From: Proteiniborus sp. MB09-C3
GTDB taxonomy: Bacteria > Bacillota > Clostridia > Tissierellales > Proteiniboraceae
Length of the DNA stretch: 64,000 bases
NCBI RefSeq assembly: GCF_030263895.1
Contig: NZ_CP127161.1
Coordinates: 930,001 to 994,000, forward strand
Direction: 5' to 3'
Part shown: positions 1 through 11,300 of the stretch, one piece after another
Position numbering within the stretch: position 1 is the first letter of the stretch
How the letters are laid out: each line of letters begins with the position of its first letter
Made by a program: the position numbers and the translations under genes
Notes under the pieces: model-generated
What the model saw: the letters and a program-made list of their open reading frames with translations, nothing else
Databases searched by the model: none
Told to the model about the DNA's origin: nothing

Positions 1-66
1 TTTTTGACCCCCAAATTTTAGTTTACGTAATGTAGTAGTAAATATTATTTGGAGAGGATGATTTTA

Positions 67-1185
67 TTGAAAAAAGAGCTCACTTATTGTATTATTGGTG
101 CTGGCAACGGTGGAATTGCTATGGCAGGATACCTTGCTAAGATCGGATACAAGGTAAACCTGTACAATAGGACATTAGAAAAGATTCTTCCTCTGATGAA
201 AGATAGGATTATCTACCTTACAGGTGAGGAAAATGGGCACGGAGTGCTGAACAAAGTAACAAGCAATATGGAAGAGGCTATTAAAGATGTTGACATAATA
301 ATGGTAACTGTTCCTGCCATTGGACATTATTATATTGCTAAAGAAATGGCTCCTTATTTAAAGGATGGTCAAATAATAATACTAAATCCAGGTCGAACTG
401 GAGGGGCTTTAGAGGTATATGAAACCCTATTAAGAGAAAGAAAGAAGAATAATATAATAGTGGCAGAAGCTCAAACCTTCATTTATGCCTCTAGATCAAC
501 GGCATTTAATCATGCGCATATTTTTAAATCTAAAAAGGAAGTAACTCTAGCTGCAATACCAGCCATAAAAACAAATTATGTATTAGAGCTTATCAACGAG
601 GCATATCCTCAGTTTATATCAGCAAAAGATGTTCTAGAAACTAGCATCAACAACTACGGTGCAATATTTCATCCAGCACCTACACTTCTGAACAGCGGGC
701 ATATCGAAAGGGGAGCACCCTTTGAATATTATACCGAAGGAATTACACCATCAATAGGAAATTTTCTGGAGAAAATAGACAGAGAAAGAATGGAACTAGG
801 GAGAATGCTTCAGGTAGAGACAGTATCAGCCACTGAATGGTTAAAGGAGACCTATGGCACAAAAGGTGAAACTATCTTTGAAGCTGTTCAGAATAATCCA
901 GCATATAAAGGATTACAAGCACCACAGGGACTACATATTAGATATATTTACGAGGATGTTCCATATAGCTTAGTACCTATGGAATCGATGGCCTGCAGCT
1001 TAGGAATGAAAACTCCGGCTATATCTTCAATAATTAATGTAGCTCAATTAATGACAAACAGAGACTTTAGAGAAGAAGGTAGAACAGCAGATAGATTGGG
1101 ATTAGAAGGATTGACAATTGCAGAAATGCATATGCTGGCAAGGAGAGGAACAATAGTCAAGAGAAGGTTGGAAGAGGTGGTTTAA
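67..1185 (+). CDS. Opine (octopine/nopaline)-type NAD(P) dehydrogenase
   Basis: The 372-residue protein opens with a Rossmann fold (G11-A-G-N-G-G16) and has a C-terminal octopine-dehydrogenase domain with a His-Pro-Ala motif (H202), the position of the catalytic His in this family. Known members reductively condense an amino acid with a 2-oxo acid, or reverse that reaction, using NAD(P)H. I chose the TTG at 67 because GGAGAGG at 51-57 sits nine bases ahead of it; an upstream in-frame TTG at 49 has no ribosome site. Its stop overlaps the start of the next gene by one base, so the two are almost certainly co-translated. The pairing with a B12-fold protein suggests amino-acid fermentation or degradation. 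The substrate cannot be told from sequence. The family call is firm, the reaction is not. Confidence 0.85.
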   Translation: MKKELTYCIIGAGNGGIAMAGYLAKIGYKVNLYNRTLEKILPLMKDRIIYLTGEENGHGVLNKVTSNMEEAIKDVDIIMVTVPAIGHYYIAKEMAPYLKDGQIIILNPGRTGGALEVYETLLRERKKNNIIVAEAQTFIYASRSTAFNHAHIFKSKKEVTLAAIPAIKTNYVLELINEAYPQFISAKDVLETSINNYGAIFHPAPTLLNSGHIERGAPFEYYTEGITPSIGNFLEKIDRERMELGRMLQVETVSATEWLKETYGTKGETIFEAVQNNPAYKGLQAPQGLHIRYIYEDVPYSLVPMESMACSLGMKTPAISSIINVAQLMTNRDFREEGRTADRLGLEGLTIAEMHMLARRGTIVKRRLEEVV

Positions 1186-2828
1186 TGAAAAAAATTATAG
1201 GATTGACACTTGGAAATTGTGTCCATGTGGCAGGTACCATGAATTTTCTTGGTCTAGCAGAAAAGGAAAATTATAAAACGGAATCCGTAGGCATAGGAAT
1301 AGATGTTAGTGAGCTAACCAAAATCATTGAAGATAAAAAGCCTGATATTGTAGGGCTTTCGTATAGACTGTCACCAGAACCACTGAATAAAATATTAGAA
1401 GAATTAAAAGAAAATATCCATATAAATGAGAACTTAAAGAATATAGTTTGGTTATTTGGCGGTACAGAGCCAACAGCCTTAGTAGCGGAAAGACATAACA
1501 TATTTGATAAGATTTTTTATGGAAATGAAGATATTGATGAAGTAATCGCTTACCTTAAAGGACAGGAAAGCTTAGAAGAAGAATCTTATCCAAGGAATCT
1601 TATAGACAGGATAAAATCAAAATATCCTTATCCAGTAATAAGACATCATCTAGGGCTTACATCTATGGAGAATACTATAGAGGCAATAGAAAAGATTGCC
1701 AATGCCAAAGTATTAGACATAATATCCATAGCGCCAGACCAAAATGCTCAAGAGTTTTTCTTCGATCAAGAAAATATGGACGAGAATTTAAACGGAGCTG
1801 GTGGAGTGCCTGTTAGAACTAGAGAGGACCTACAAGCTTTATATAATGGAGCTCAAAGAGGAAATTATCCTCTATTAAGATCATATAGCGGAACTAAGAA
1901 TATAATTAGATTTGCAGAGGTTTTAAAAGATACTATAAACAATGCTTGGTGTGCAGTTCCGCTTTTTTGGTATTCGGAACTAGATAAGAGAGGACCTAGA
2001 ACACTAAAAGAGGCCATAATAGAAAACCAAAAAGTAATGGCTTGGCACGGGGAAAGAAACATTCCAGTAGAAGTAAATGACCCTCATCATTGGAGCTTAA
2101 GGGATGCCCACGATGCAATAGGAGTAGCTGTAGCATATTTAGCTGCATATAATGCTAAAAAAATGGGAGTAAAGGACTACATTGCGCAATTTATGTTCAA
2201 TGTACCAGCTTATATTTCAGCAGAAAATGATTTAGGAAAAATGTTGGCAAAAATAGAATTAATAGAAAGCTTAGTAGATGAGAACTTCAATGTTTATCGT
2301 CAAGCCAGAGCAGGCCTAGCAAGCTTTCCAGCAGACCTAAATCAAGCTAAGGGGCAATTAGCTGCATCTGCTTATTTAGCTATGGCTATAAAGCCTCATA
2401 TTTATCATGTTGTTGGCTTCTGTGAAGCACATCATGCGGCAGAGGCAGAGGATGTTATAGAATCCTGTAAGATAGTCAGAGGGATAATAAAAAACGAATT
2501 CTTAGGCTCCATAGATTTGACTAAGGATGCAAATGTTCAAAGGAGAAAAACAGAGCTAATAGAGGAAGCTAAAGTTATCATAGATAGCATAGAATCCCTT
2601 GGTTCAGAAATAGAAGATCCTCTGACAGACCCAGATATATTAGTTAAAGCAGTAAGATTAGGAATATTGGATGCACCTCAACTAAAGGGTAATAGAGTAG
2701 CTAAGGGAGAATTAAAGACTAGAATGATAAGCGGTGCCCTATATGCCTATGACGAAAAGAATGCAAGGATAATACCTGAAAAAGAAAGAGTAGGGGATAT
2801 CTTGGAAAATAGTTATGTAAGTGAATAA
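1185..2828 (+). CDS. Cobalamin-binding protein with mutase-like TIM barrel
   Basis: The 547-residue product begins with a compact B12-binding-type domain: C12-x-H14-x-x-G17, a GLS segment near residue 57, and a Gly-Gly near residue 90. This matches the DxHxxG...GG pattern of base-off/His-on B12 proteins, but with Cys in place of the usual Asp. The remaining ~400 residues resemble the barrel subunit of glutamate-mutase-type enzymes in general pattern, including a C-terminal Leu-Asp-Ala-Pro stretch. Fused B12 and barrel domains would allow a carbon-skeleton or amino mutase acting on the substrate or product of the opine dehydrogenase encoded just upstream (one-base overlap). No exact family name is assigned. 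Alternatives are a methyl- or amino-transferring cobalamin enzyme, or a B12-fold protein that has lost the cofactor. Confidence is good for a B12-fold enzyme and low for the reaction. Confidence 0.65.
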   Translation: MKKIIGLTLGNCVHVAGTMNFLGLAEKENYKTESVGIGIDVSELTKIIEDKKPDIVGLSYRLSPEPLNKILEELKENIHINENLKNIVWLFGGTEPTALVAERHNIFDKIFYGNEDIDEVIAYLKGQESLEEESYPRNLIDRIKSKYPYPVIRHHLGLTSMENTIEAIEKIANAKVLDIISIAPDQNAQEFFFDQENMDENLNGAGGVPVRTREDLQALYNGAQRGNYPLLRSYSGTKNIIRFAEVLKDTINNAWCAVPLFWYSELDKRGPRTLKEAIIENQKVMAWHGERNIPVEVNDPHHWSLRDAHDAIGVAVAYLAAYNAKKMGVKDYIAQFMFNVPAYISAENDLGKMLAKIELIESLVDENFNVYRQARAGLASFPADLNQAKGQLAASAYLAMAIKPHIYHVVGFCEAHHAAEAEDVIESCKIVRGIIKNEFLGSIDLTKDANVQRRKTELIEEAKVIIDSIESLGSEIEDPLTDPDILVKAVRLGILDAPQLKGNRVAKGELKTRMISGALYAYDEKNARIIPEKERVGDILENSYVSE

Positions 2829-2831
2829 TTC

Positions 2832-2964
2832 GTCATTCTGAGCTATAGCGAAGAATCTCGTTGTTAAAAGATAGCTAAACAGTGGTTTAACATTTGTTCA
2901 ACTACTGCTTAGCTAATGTTTATTATTATTTAAACATGAGATTCTTCACTACTTTCAGAATGAC
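2832..2964. repeat. Palindromic repeat element, copy 1 (MITE-like)
   Basis: A 133-bp element whose ends are inverted repeats of about 27 bp: GTCATTCTGAG...GAAGAATCTC on the left and GAGATTCTTC...TTCAGAATGAC on the right, with a few mismatches. It starts just after a stop codon. A shorter relative lies at 29246-29315. It contains no gene. Similar GTCATTCTGAGC/GAAGAATCT sequences are common in intergenic DNA of Clostridia. The element could be a non-autonomous mobile unit or a mRNA 3'-end hairpin. Confidence 0.6.
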
Positions 2965-2998
2965 AAAATAGCACTTTTTATACAATCAACGACCCCGT

Positions 2999-4564
2999 TT
3001 AATAATCATCCTTAAATAATTTCTCAAAAGTATTTACATCATTGGTCATACTCAGATGTTGACTTGCAGGGCCCTCTATTATTTCTCCTTCATATGAAAA
3101 TCTTGAGCCGTGGCAAGGACAGTCCCAAGACCTTTCGGCAGAATTCCAGCTTAATTCACAGCCCATATGAGTACAAGTTGTATTTACAATATGGAGCTTA
3201 TCTTCTTCATCTCTATATACTCCAACTCGCTTACCATCAATTTTTAAAATTTCTCCTTCACCTAGATTTACGTTTACATCTTCTGATGCAGGAGCAAGCT
3301 TACCATCTATAAGCTGCTGTGCAACATTGAAATTTTCTACTATGAAGTTTTTAGCCGAGGCAAGAATGGTTTTACGTGATGGATTATAAACGTCCTGCCA
3401 TGGACTCTTACCTTTTATTATTAAATCCCTAAGAAGCATTGCAGAGACCATACTATTTGTCATGCCCCATTTTCCAAAGCCAGTAGCTATATACAGGTTG
3501 GGGGTGTTAGAGGTATAATGTCCTACATAGGGTATTCCATCCAGAGTCATACAGTCTTGAGTTGACCATCGATATAGTATATTTTCCACAGTGAAGGTAT
3601 CATTAGCAAAGTCTATAAGAGTTTCATAGTGCTTTATCGTATCTACACCCTGTCCTGTTTTGTGGTGATTCCCACCAACTAATATAAGTTCACCATCTTC
3701 ATAAGACTGGTGTCGTAGTGAACGTGCTGGTTCTTCTGCATTTATATACATTCCGCCTGGATATTTTTCCTTTGCCCTAATAGCGACAACATAGGACCTT
3801 TCTGGATATATTCTCGTGAAGTACATCCCATGTTTATTATAGAAAGGATAGTGAGATGCAATAATAACTTTTTTAGCAGTTATTTTTTTCCCTTGGGCAG
3901 TTGTAATAACGTAATTGTCTCCTTCTTCAATGTCTATTGCTCTAGTCTGTTCGAAAATATGACAATCATTATCAGGAATAGTTTTTGCTAAGTCAAGCAG
4001 ATATTTTAGCGGATGGAATTGAGCTTGATTATCAAAACGAACCGCTGCTTTAATAGATATAGGTAAAGGTATTTCTTCTATATAAGAAGCCTTTATACCT
4101 AAGCTCGAAGCAGCCTTCACTTCGTCGTTAATCTCTTGAATGTATTCATCTTGTTGTGTATATACGAATGCTGGCTGAACAATATAATCACATTGAATAT
4201 TATTAGCCTCTGCTATTTTTCTTATCTCTTGTATGGCAGTTTCATTAGCCTCCGCATATTGTCGTGCTAATTCTTCACCCATTTGATTTTTTAGCTTGCT
4301 ATAAATAAGTTCGTGTTGTGAAGTGATTTTTGCTGTAGTATGTCCAGTGGTGCCATTGGCAATGTGTCCAGCTTCAAGAACAACTACTCTCAAGCCCTCT
4401 TTTTTCAAAAGATAAGCACATGAAATCCCCACTAATCCTCCGCCTACTATTGCTACATCCACGCTGATGTCTTCGTTGAGGATAGGATAATTTGTATTAG
4501 AGGCAGAGGCTATCCAATAAGATTGTGGGAGATTTTTAAATATTTTTCGCTTGTCTATATTCAT
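2999..4564 (-). CDS. FAD-dependent oxidoreductase with C-terminal Rieske domain
   Basis: The 521-residue protein has an N-terminal dinucleotide-binding GGGLVG segment of the D-amino-acid oxidase/DAO fold (about residues 35-400). It ends in a Rieske [2Fe-2S] domain with C464-x-H466 and C482-x2-H485; C469 and C484 are the extra pair expected to form the stabilising disulfide. Similar DAO-Rieske fusions (the YhfW type of Bacillus) are predicted cytoplasmic amine or amino-acid oxidoreductases that pass electrons to the iron-sulfur centre. There is no signal peptide. The ATG start is preceded by GGAGG. The gene stands alone, opposite in direction to its neighbours. The substrate is unknown; the domain call is firm. 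Confidence 0.88.
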   Translation of the reverse strand: MNIDKRKIFKNLPQSYWIASASNTNYPILNEDISVDVAIVGGGLVGISCAYLLKKEGLRVVVLEAGHIANGTTGHTTAKITSQHELIYSKLKNQMGEELARQYAEANETAIQEIRKIAEANNIQCDYIVQPAFVYTQQDEYIQEINDEVKAASSLGIKASYIEEIPLPISIKAAVRFDNQAQFHPLKYLLDLAKTIPDNDCHIFEQTRAIDIEEGDNYVITTAQGKKITAKKVIIASHYPFYNKHGMYFTRIYPERSYVVAIRAKEKYPGGMYINAEEPARSLRHQSYEDGELILVGGNHHKTGQGVDTIKHYETLIDFANDTFTVENILYRWSTQDCMTLDGIPYVGHYTSNTPNLYIATGFGKWGMTNSMVSAMLLRDLIIKGKSPWQDVYNPSRKTILASAKNFIVENFNVAQQLIDGKLAPASEDVNVNLGEGEILKIDGKRVGVYRDEEDKLHIVNTTCTHMGCELSWNSAERSWDCPCHGSRFSYEGEIIEGPASQHLSMTNDVNTFEKLFKDDY

Positions 4565-5566
4565 AATAATCCTCCATAGTAGATATTTTTCTGTGAGTCT
4601 ATTTTCTGTCTATTAAGTATAAAATATTCAGATAAAAATAATTAGAAAATATAAATAAAAACAAAAAAGGACTAGAGATACCTAGTTTTTTATTTTTAAT
4701 TTAAGAGGAACTTTGAGAGTATTACAATTTTTTTGTCGACACTACAAAATAAGTCGAGAAAAGGTACTTAGATTTTGACATTAACCTTTTAAAATTTAAC
4801 ATCTGTGTCATTTATCGTTACTGTCGCTATTTAGGGATGAAGGTAAATGTGTCGAGAAAATTATTTTTTAAAATATTGCTCTAATGTTTTTGTCAAGTAA
4901 AATTTTCTAGTCTGTATATATGTAGCATTAATTTAGACGTTTTTGATGTCTTTTTTTGGGACTTGTCTTAAAAAAAAGAAAAAAAATATCTTTTTCAAAA
5001 AAAATTGAAGGAAATTGCTTTTGGGACAAAGCAGTATTTTACATATTTCTAAAAACTGGGAGTATATCATAAGATTTAAGAAATATCTGAGCATATTTTT
5101 CAAGTCATACTTCAACCTAAAGTTAATTAAAGTTAGTGCTATAAAAGAAACATTAATTAATTCTACAAATCTGAGTATACAAATATTTTTTATTACTATA
5201 AGAAAAAATAGATTATCTTACTCTATCGAATTAACGTAAACTTCAGGTTTACGAGTTCGAGCAACAAAATTATAAAAAGCCGCAAGATGTGCACATTTCA
5301 GAAAATATCCAAAATAGAAGATTAAAAATAAAACGATTTTTATGCAAAAATTTTGAAATATAGGCATAAATTATAGCTATTTGGAAATAACTTCCCTTAG
5401 CTATAAAGCATACTAATATTCCAAAGTTATTGCTATTTATTTTAGTTACATACAGTTAAATATATCTAGGATATAGCTAAGTAAGTTATTTAATATATTT
5501 TGTGCAGTATTTATGCGGAAATGCTCCGCAGCTAACAATAAATAATATTATACAAGGAGGGTACTT
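4565..5566. other. 1-kb non-coding region with hairpins and TGTCG motifs
   Basis: I see no convincing gene here; the two short reading frames (about 4933-5239) are low-complexity and lack family resemblance. The region is very AT-rich. It holds a small hairpin GCTTT-TGGGAC-AAAGC at 5017-5032, a palindrome CGTAAAC-TTCAG-GTTTACG at 5235-5253, a two-tier hairpin at 5371-5406 and a 6-bp hairpin at 5514-5530. Four TGTCG-like sites lie at 4734, 4752, 4832 and 4850. Promoters for the flanking genes must be in here but no strong -35/-10 pair was identified. Confidence 0.5.
5371..5406 (+). promoter_or_regulatory. Two-tier hairpin upstream of the SLH protein gene
   Basis: TTATAGCTA at 5371-5379 pairs perfectly with TAGCTATAA at 5398-5406, and inside it GGAA (5383-5386) pairs with TTCC (5392-5395). 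It lies about 160 bp before the SLH gene. It may be a 5'-leader structure or a protein-binding palindrome. No known riboswitch consensus was recognised. Confidence 0.35.
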
Positions 5567-8284
5567 ATGAGGCAAAAAAACAAGATTTTATCATTAATCA
5601 TTGTTCTTTTTATGTTATTTTCTATGACTCTAAATGTTTTTGCACAGATTTCAGACATTGATAGTCATTGGGGGAGAGAGGAAATTAATTACATGCTGGA
5701 CAAGGGTGTGTTGAGTGGCTATCCTGATGGAACTTTCAGACCGAATAACAACATTAGCAAGGTTGAATTCTACAAAATAATAAATCAGCTATTAGGCTAT
5801 GAAGATATTGCTGATGTAGGATTTAAAGATGTTGTATCAACAGAATGGTTTTATAAAGAGGTAGCAAAAGGTATCAAGGCAGGATATCTACTAAATGGAG
5901 AATTTCTAAACCCAAAAGATTTTATTACCAGAGAAGAGGTAGCAAGAATTATTGGTTTTTCATTTAAATTAAAAGAAAATCCACAGTCAGCTTCTTTTTT
6001 TAAAGATCATGCACTTATATCCCCGAGTGCAATAGGTTTTATTGGTGCTTTAAAGGAAAAGGAATATATATCGGGATTTCCTGATGGAAGCTTTGGACCA
6101 CAGAATAATATTACTAGGGCAGAAGTGGTAAAAATGCTTTATAACATCTTAATAGCTGAGGGATTGCCTAAAAAAGTTGATTTAACAGCTTATAAAGCAG
6201 CACTAGCAGCTGTAAAAAAATCTGATTATACAGCAAAGAGCTGGAATACATATCAAAAAATAGTTGAAGCAAATAAAGTAACTGAGGATAATACTCAGGA
6301 CGAAGTAGATGCTGCTACATCAGCAATTAAGGCTGCACAAAAGGATTTAGTAAAAGAACAGGCTAAAGCATCAGGTGGAGGTGGAGGTAGTGGTGACTAT
6401 GAACCACCTAAAAAGGCTGATTTGTCCAGATATAAAGCAGTGCTAGCAGCAGTAAAGAAAGCTGATTATACTGAAGAGAGCTGGGCTATTTACCAAAAAG
6501 TTGTGGAAGATAATAAAGTAACTGAAAAAGATACGCAAGCAAGAGTGGATGCTGCGACAGCAAAAATTAAGGCAGCACAAGAAAAATTAGTGAGAATTGA
6601 AGAGCCAGGAAAAGTAGATAAAACAAAATTGACATCGTCAATACAGGCAGCAGCAGTATATGAAGCAGTGTATTACACACCGGAAACATGGGAGGATTTT
6701 AAAATAGCACTAGAAAATGCTAAAGAAGTTAGGGATAATGACCAAGCAACTCAAGCAGAAGTAGATGAAGCATTGGCAGCCTTGATAGAAGCTATAGAAA
6801 GCTTAGAAGAAGTTGATCCAGAACCAGTGGTAGATAAAACAGAGCTAGCAGCGAAGATAGCAGAAGCAAGAGGATTAAATGAAGAAAACTACACAGAGGA
6901 ATCATGGTTAGCTTTAGAAAGTGTATTAGCAGAAGCGGTAGCAGTTAATGAAGATGAAGAAGCAACTCAAGCAGAAGTAGAAGAAGCATTAGCAGCTTTG
7001 ATAGAAGCAATAGAAGGCTTGGAAGAGAAGGAAGAGCCAGCCATTACAAATATTCAGCCAACTGAAGATATAACTCTTAAAGCTGGAGATACATTAGAAA
7101 TAAGCTTTAACGCACCAACAGGTGGAGATGGTTATTACAGAATAATGATTCCATTATACACAAAGTTGGATAATAAAATCGGAACCCCTATGTATGAAGA
7201 ATCACCAGGACTATATACTGCAATATGGACAGTACCAGAAAAGTTAGAAGCTACTGGTTTACAAGTTGAGGTAATATACATTACTACAGATGGTGGCAGG
7301 TTATGTGAAATTGCAGAAGGAAAGATAACTGTAATATTAGAGGAAGAGCCAGTAGTAGATAAGAGCGAATTAGCAGCAAAGATAGCAGAAGCAGAAGGCT
7401 TAGATGAAGAAGACTATACAGAGGAATCATGGTCAAATCTACAAATTGCTTTAGGAACAGCTATAAATGTTAGAGATAACGAAGAAGCAACTCAAGCAGA
7501 AGTAGAAGAAACATTGGCAGCTTTGGCAAAAGCAATAGAAGCCTTGGAAGAGAAGGAAGAGCCAGTAGTAGATAAGAGCGAATTAATAGCAAAGATAGCA
7601 GAAGCGGAAAGTTTAAATGAAGAAGACTATACAGAGGAATCATGGTCAAATCTACAAATTGCTTTAGAAGCAGCTATAAATATTAGAGATAGCGAAGAAG
7701 CAACCCAAATAGAAGTAAATGAAGCATTAGCAGCATTAGTAAATGCTATAGCAGCATTAGTAAGAGTGGAGCAATCAGTGGAAGAGGCTCTAGCAGAGGC
7801 AATAGCTGAAGCCGAACAACTAAATAAAAATACCTATCGACCAGAAACGTGGGTTGATCTTTGGAAAGCACTGAAAAACGCAAAGGTAGCTTATAGCAAT
7901 CCTGCATCTACTGAAGAACAGTTAAGCGAAGTATTAGAAAGACTTTTAAATGCAATGGATGCTCTATTAGAAAAGAATATTGCTCCAGAGGAAGCTACAA
8001 TAATGGCTACATACCATCCAAGCTTTATACCCACTTTTGGAACAGTATCGATACAAGTTACAAATATAGAAAGTGCAGCTAAATTTACAGTAGTTTATCA
8101 TCTTGCTGATGATAAAGATACTGGTAGAGAAAATTTAGAAAAAACTGCTATAGCTGACATTGGTCAAAAATCAGGAAATATTTTCTATAATATAGCACAA
8201 TACAATACAGTGGAAATAAGCATATATGATGTAGCAGGAGAATATATATGCACATTTGAAAGTGTTGTATTAGGACGTCAATAA
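5567..8284 (+). CDS. Secreted SLH-domain protein with seven FIVAR repeats
   Basis: This 905-residue surface protein has a signal peptide (about residues 1-27) and three SLH domains (about 28-200), each with a PDG-x-F or equivalent and a T/S-[KR]-x-E motif. SLH triplets anchor proteins to pyruvylated secondary cell-wall polymer. Seven Glu/Ala-rich FIVAR-type helical repeats follow, near residues 205, 281, 347, 418, 593, 663 and 735; a GGGGGSG linker separates the first two. An Ig-like module (about 495-585) interrupts the repeats, and this same module recurs in all three downstream proteases. The last ~90 residues are unrecognised. The ATG follows AAGGAGGG. The gene leads a block of secreted genes in one direction. 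It could act as a wall-attached scaffold or S-layer component; that role is inferred. Confidence 0.88.
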   Translation: MRQKNKILSLIIVLFMLFSMTLNVFAQISDIDSHWGREEINYMLDKGVLSGYPDGTFRPNNNISKVEFYKIINQLLGYEDIADVGFKDVVSTEWFYKEVAKGIKAGYLLNGEFLNPKDFITREEVARIIGFSFKLKENPQSASFFKDHALISPSAIGFIGALKEKEYISGFPDGSFGPQNNITRAEVVKMLYNILIAEGLPKKVDLTAYKAALAAVKKSDYTAKSWNTYQKIVEANKVTEDNTQDEVDAATSAIKAAQKDLVKEQAKASGGGGGSGDYEPPKKADLSRYKAVLAAVKKADYTEESWAIYQKVVEDNKVTEKDTQARVDAATAKIKAAQEKLVRIEEPGKVDKTKLTSSIQAAAVYEAVYYTPETWEDFKIALENAKEVRDNDQATQAEVDEALAALIEAIESLEEVDPEPVVDKTELAAKIAEARGLNEENYTEESWLALESVLAEAVAVNEDEEATQAEVEEALAALIEAIEGLEEKEEPAITNIQPTEDITLKAGDTLEISFNAPTGGDGYYRIMIPLYTKLDNKIGTPMYEESPGLYTAIWTVPEKLEATGLQVEVIYITTDGGRLCEIAEGKITVILEEEPVVDKSELAAKIAEAEGLDEEDYTEESWSNLQIALGTAINVRDNEEATQAEVEETLAALAKAIEALEEKEEPVVDKSELIAKIAEAESLNEEDYTEESWSNLQIALEAAINIRDSEEATQIEVNEALAALVNAIAALVRVEQSVEEALAEAIAEAEQLNKNTYRPETWVDLWKALKNAKVAYSNPASTEEQLSEVLERLLNAMDALLEKNIAPEEATIMATYHPSFIPTFGTVSIQVTNIESAAKFTVVYHLADDKDTGRENLEKTAIADIGQKSGNIFYNIAQYNTVEISIYDVAGEYICTFESVVLGRQ

Positions 8285-8303
8285 TGACCTAAATCACAAC
8301 TTA

Positions 8304-8335
8304 GCCTACCCCAAAGGTTTACCTTTGGGGTAGGG
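8304..8335 (+). terminator. Strong hairpin between SLH gene and first protease
   Basis: CCTACCCCAAAGG (8305-8317) pairs over 13 bp with CCTTTGGGGTAGG (8322-8334) around a four-base loop. There is no run of T after it, so it is not a textbook Rho-independent terminator. It may protect the 3' end of the SLH message or give partial termination before the protease gene 40 bases further on. Confidence 0.6.
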
Positions 8336-8376
8336 CTTACAAGTTGATGGTAAATAAATAAAGAGGAGGAAGCAAT

Positions 8377-11300
8377 TTGAAAAAAATCAACAAAATTAGC
8401 AGGTTTCTATCAATATTATTAGTACTTACCTTGATTTTTCCAGGATTTGTTTTTGCAGACAATCAAGATAATCAAGGTAATCAGAGAATTGCAGAAAAGG
8501 TTTTACTAGAGAAGGCGATGGAAAAGTTCCAACCGAAACTAGAAGAGGGCAGAATTAAGCTAGAGGATAATTTGGAAAGATTCTTCGATAAAAATGATGA
8601 GGTTAGAGTTATTGTTGAATTGAAAACTAGCCCCTCAATAGTGCAGGCCTCAGAACGAAACATGAGCTATAGGGAAATGTCAAGAAGTACGATTAATGAT
8701 ATTGAGAGAAAAATTGAACTAGAGCAGAAAAATGTAAAAAATGATATTTTATCAAGAAAAATAGATATGGAGTTTTTAAATAGCTTTAAAACTGCATTTA
8801 ATGGATTTAGCGGTAAAGTAAAATATGAAGATATTAAAGTGATTGAAAAATTGCCTTTGGTTAAAAAGGTGTATATTGCCAGCGAATATGAAAGACCTGA
8901 GATTGAACCTAATATGGATACATCTAATGATATGATAGGTTCTATTCCAACTTGGAACACCGGATATGAAGGAGAAGGAAGAGTAATAGCTATTATAGAC
9001 ACAGGTATTGACCCTAATCATAGGGACATGGTACTTAGTGAAGAAACTAATCCAAGACTTACAGAAGAAACAGTTGAGGATAAAGACTTGTTAGGAAGAT
9101 ATTATACTGAGAAAGTTCCTTATGGATATAACTATTATGATTTAAACAATGAGATTCGTGATTTAGGACCAGAAGCTTCCATGCATGGTATGCACGTAGC
9201 TGGTACTGCAGGAGCAAATGGAAATACTGAAGACGGCGGAATTAGAGGGGTTGCTCCAGAGGCTCAATTACTTGCAATGAAGGTGTTTTCAAACGACCCA
9301 ATATATGCTACTACATTTAGTGATATTTATCTAGTAGCAATTGACGAAGCTATAAGACTTGGAGCAGATGTACTTAACATGAGCTTAGGCTCAACTGCAA
9401 GCTTTTATATTCCTGATTCAGCAGAGAATATTGCATTAACTAATGCCACAAATAATGGTATAGTATGTTCAGTTTCAGCAGGAAACTCTGGCTCTATGAC
9501 TTACGGTTGGTCAGCTACTAACTATGGATATCCGTGGCAGGAGAACCCTGATATTGGCGTTGTAGGTGCACCAGGGCTTAATAAAGATACTATACAAGTA
9601 GCTTCAATTGAAAATACTCATAAAAAAGAAAATTCATTAATTTACGTAAAAGATGGAGAAGAACATGGCGTTGCAATGGCAATGGCAATAGCAGGTGAAA
9701 TAAATCCAGCAACAGTTTTATCTGGTTCTCAAGAATTTGTAGATTGTGGAGATGGAAGTCCAGAATTTTTAACAGAAGTAGAAGGAAAAGTTGCTTTAGT
9801 AGTACGTGGAGGAAACACTCCAAACTTTGTTGACAAGATAGCGAATGCTCAAAATGCAGGAGCAGCAGCTATTATAGTACGTAATCATCAAGCTGGTGGA
9901 GAAGAATTGATCAATATGGCTACACCAGATGTGCAAACTATACCAGCCGTATTTATTGGCTATACAGATGGAGTAGCTTTATTAGAGTTAGAGAACAAAG
10001 AAGTTACTTTCACCGACGAGCTAATTAGCATACCTAATCCAAGTGGATATTTAATGTCAGATACTACATCATGGGGAACCACTCCATCATTAGAACTAAA
10101 GCCTGAAATAACTGCTCCAGGAGGATATATTTATTCAACATTAAATGATAATAAATATGGGACCATGAGTGGAACCTCCATGGCAGCACCTCATATATCG
10201 GGTGGAGCAGCTCTTATTATGGAGTATATTAAAGAACATGAAGTGTATAGTAGCTTAAGCTTATCAGAGCAAACAAGACTTGCTAAAGTTCTTTTAATGA
10301 ATACTGCAAACGTTATTCTTGATGAAGATGGAATTGAATATTCACCAAGAAGACAGGGTGCAGGTCTAATGAATCTTTACGGTGCAATAAATACTCCAGT
10401 TAGAGTAGTAGATGCTACAACTAATGAAGCTAAGGTAGAATTAAAGGATTTTGAAAATACCGAATTCACCATGACATTTAAAGTCATAAATGAGACAGAT
10501 TCAGATGCAGAATACGATGTAGATATAGCAGTTTTAAGGGATTATATTCATCCGCTAGGACTTAACTTATTAGCTTCAGATTATATCTATGATGCTGACA
10601 TAGACGCACCAGAGACAATAACTATTCCAGCAAATGAAGAAGTTGAATTTGATGTGACAATAGATATTGGCACAGATGAATCAATTTATTGGAATATGTT
10701 TGTTGAAGGATTTGTTACCTTAACAGATCCAGAAGATAACTATCCAACTTTATCAGTTCCATATGTTGGGTTCTATGGTGATTGGGGAGAACCATCTATA
10801 CTTGACGGCATGAGGTTTATCGATCCAGAGGGCTATTCTTACTTCAATATGTCAGGTATGCTTTGCTGGGATGCTGAGGGGAATGGGTACTACTATACTA
10901 CTCCTACAATATACATGAATCCAGGAACAGAAGCTGGATTTATAAATGGTACTGGTAATATCATGCCTTACCTATCTTTTATGAGAAATTCAGAAACAGT
11001 TGATTACAATATACTAGACAAGGAAGGGAATCTTTTAAGAACCATATTAATGCAAGAATATGTTAGAAAGACTTATGTTAATGGAGGACAAAATCAACCT
11101 GTTAGAATGATAACCAATGCAGAATGGGATGGAGAGGTAAATGGTCAAGTTGTACCTGATGGGGAGTATTTTTATGAGATTGCAGCAAGGGTTCATTATG
11201 ATGGCTCTGATGTGCAGTCAAAGAAAATTCCTATTAAAGTAGATACTGTTGGACCATCTATTGATAATTTAGCATATAATCCAGAAACCGGAATGCTGAC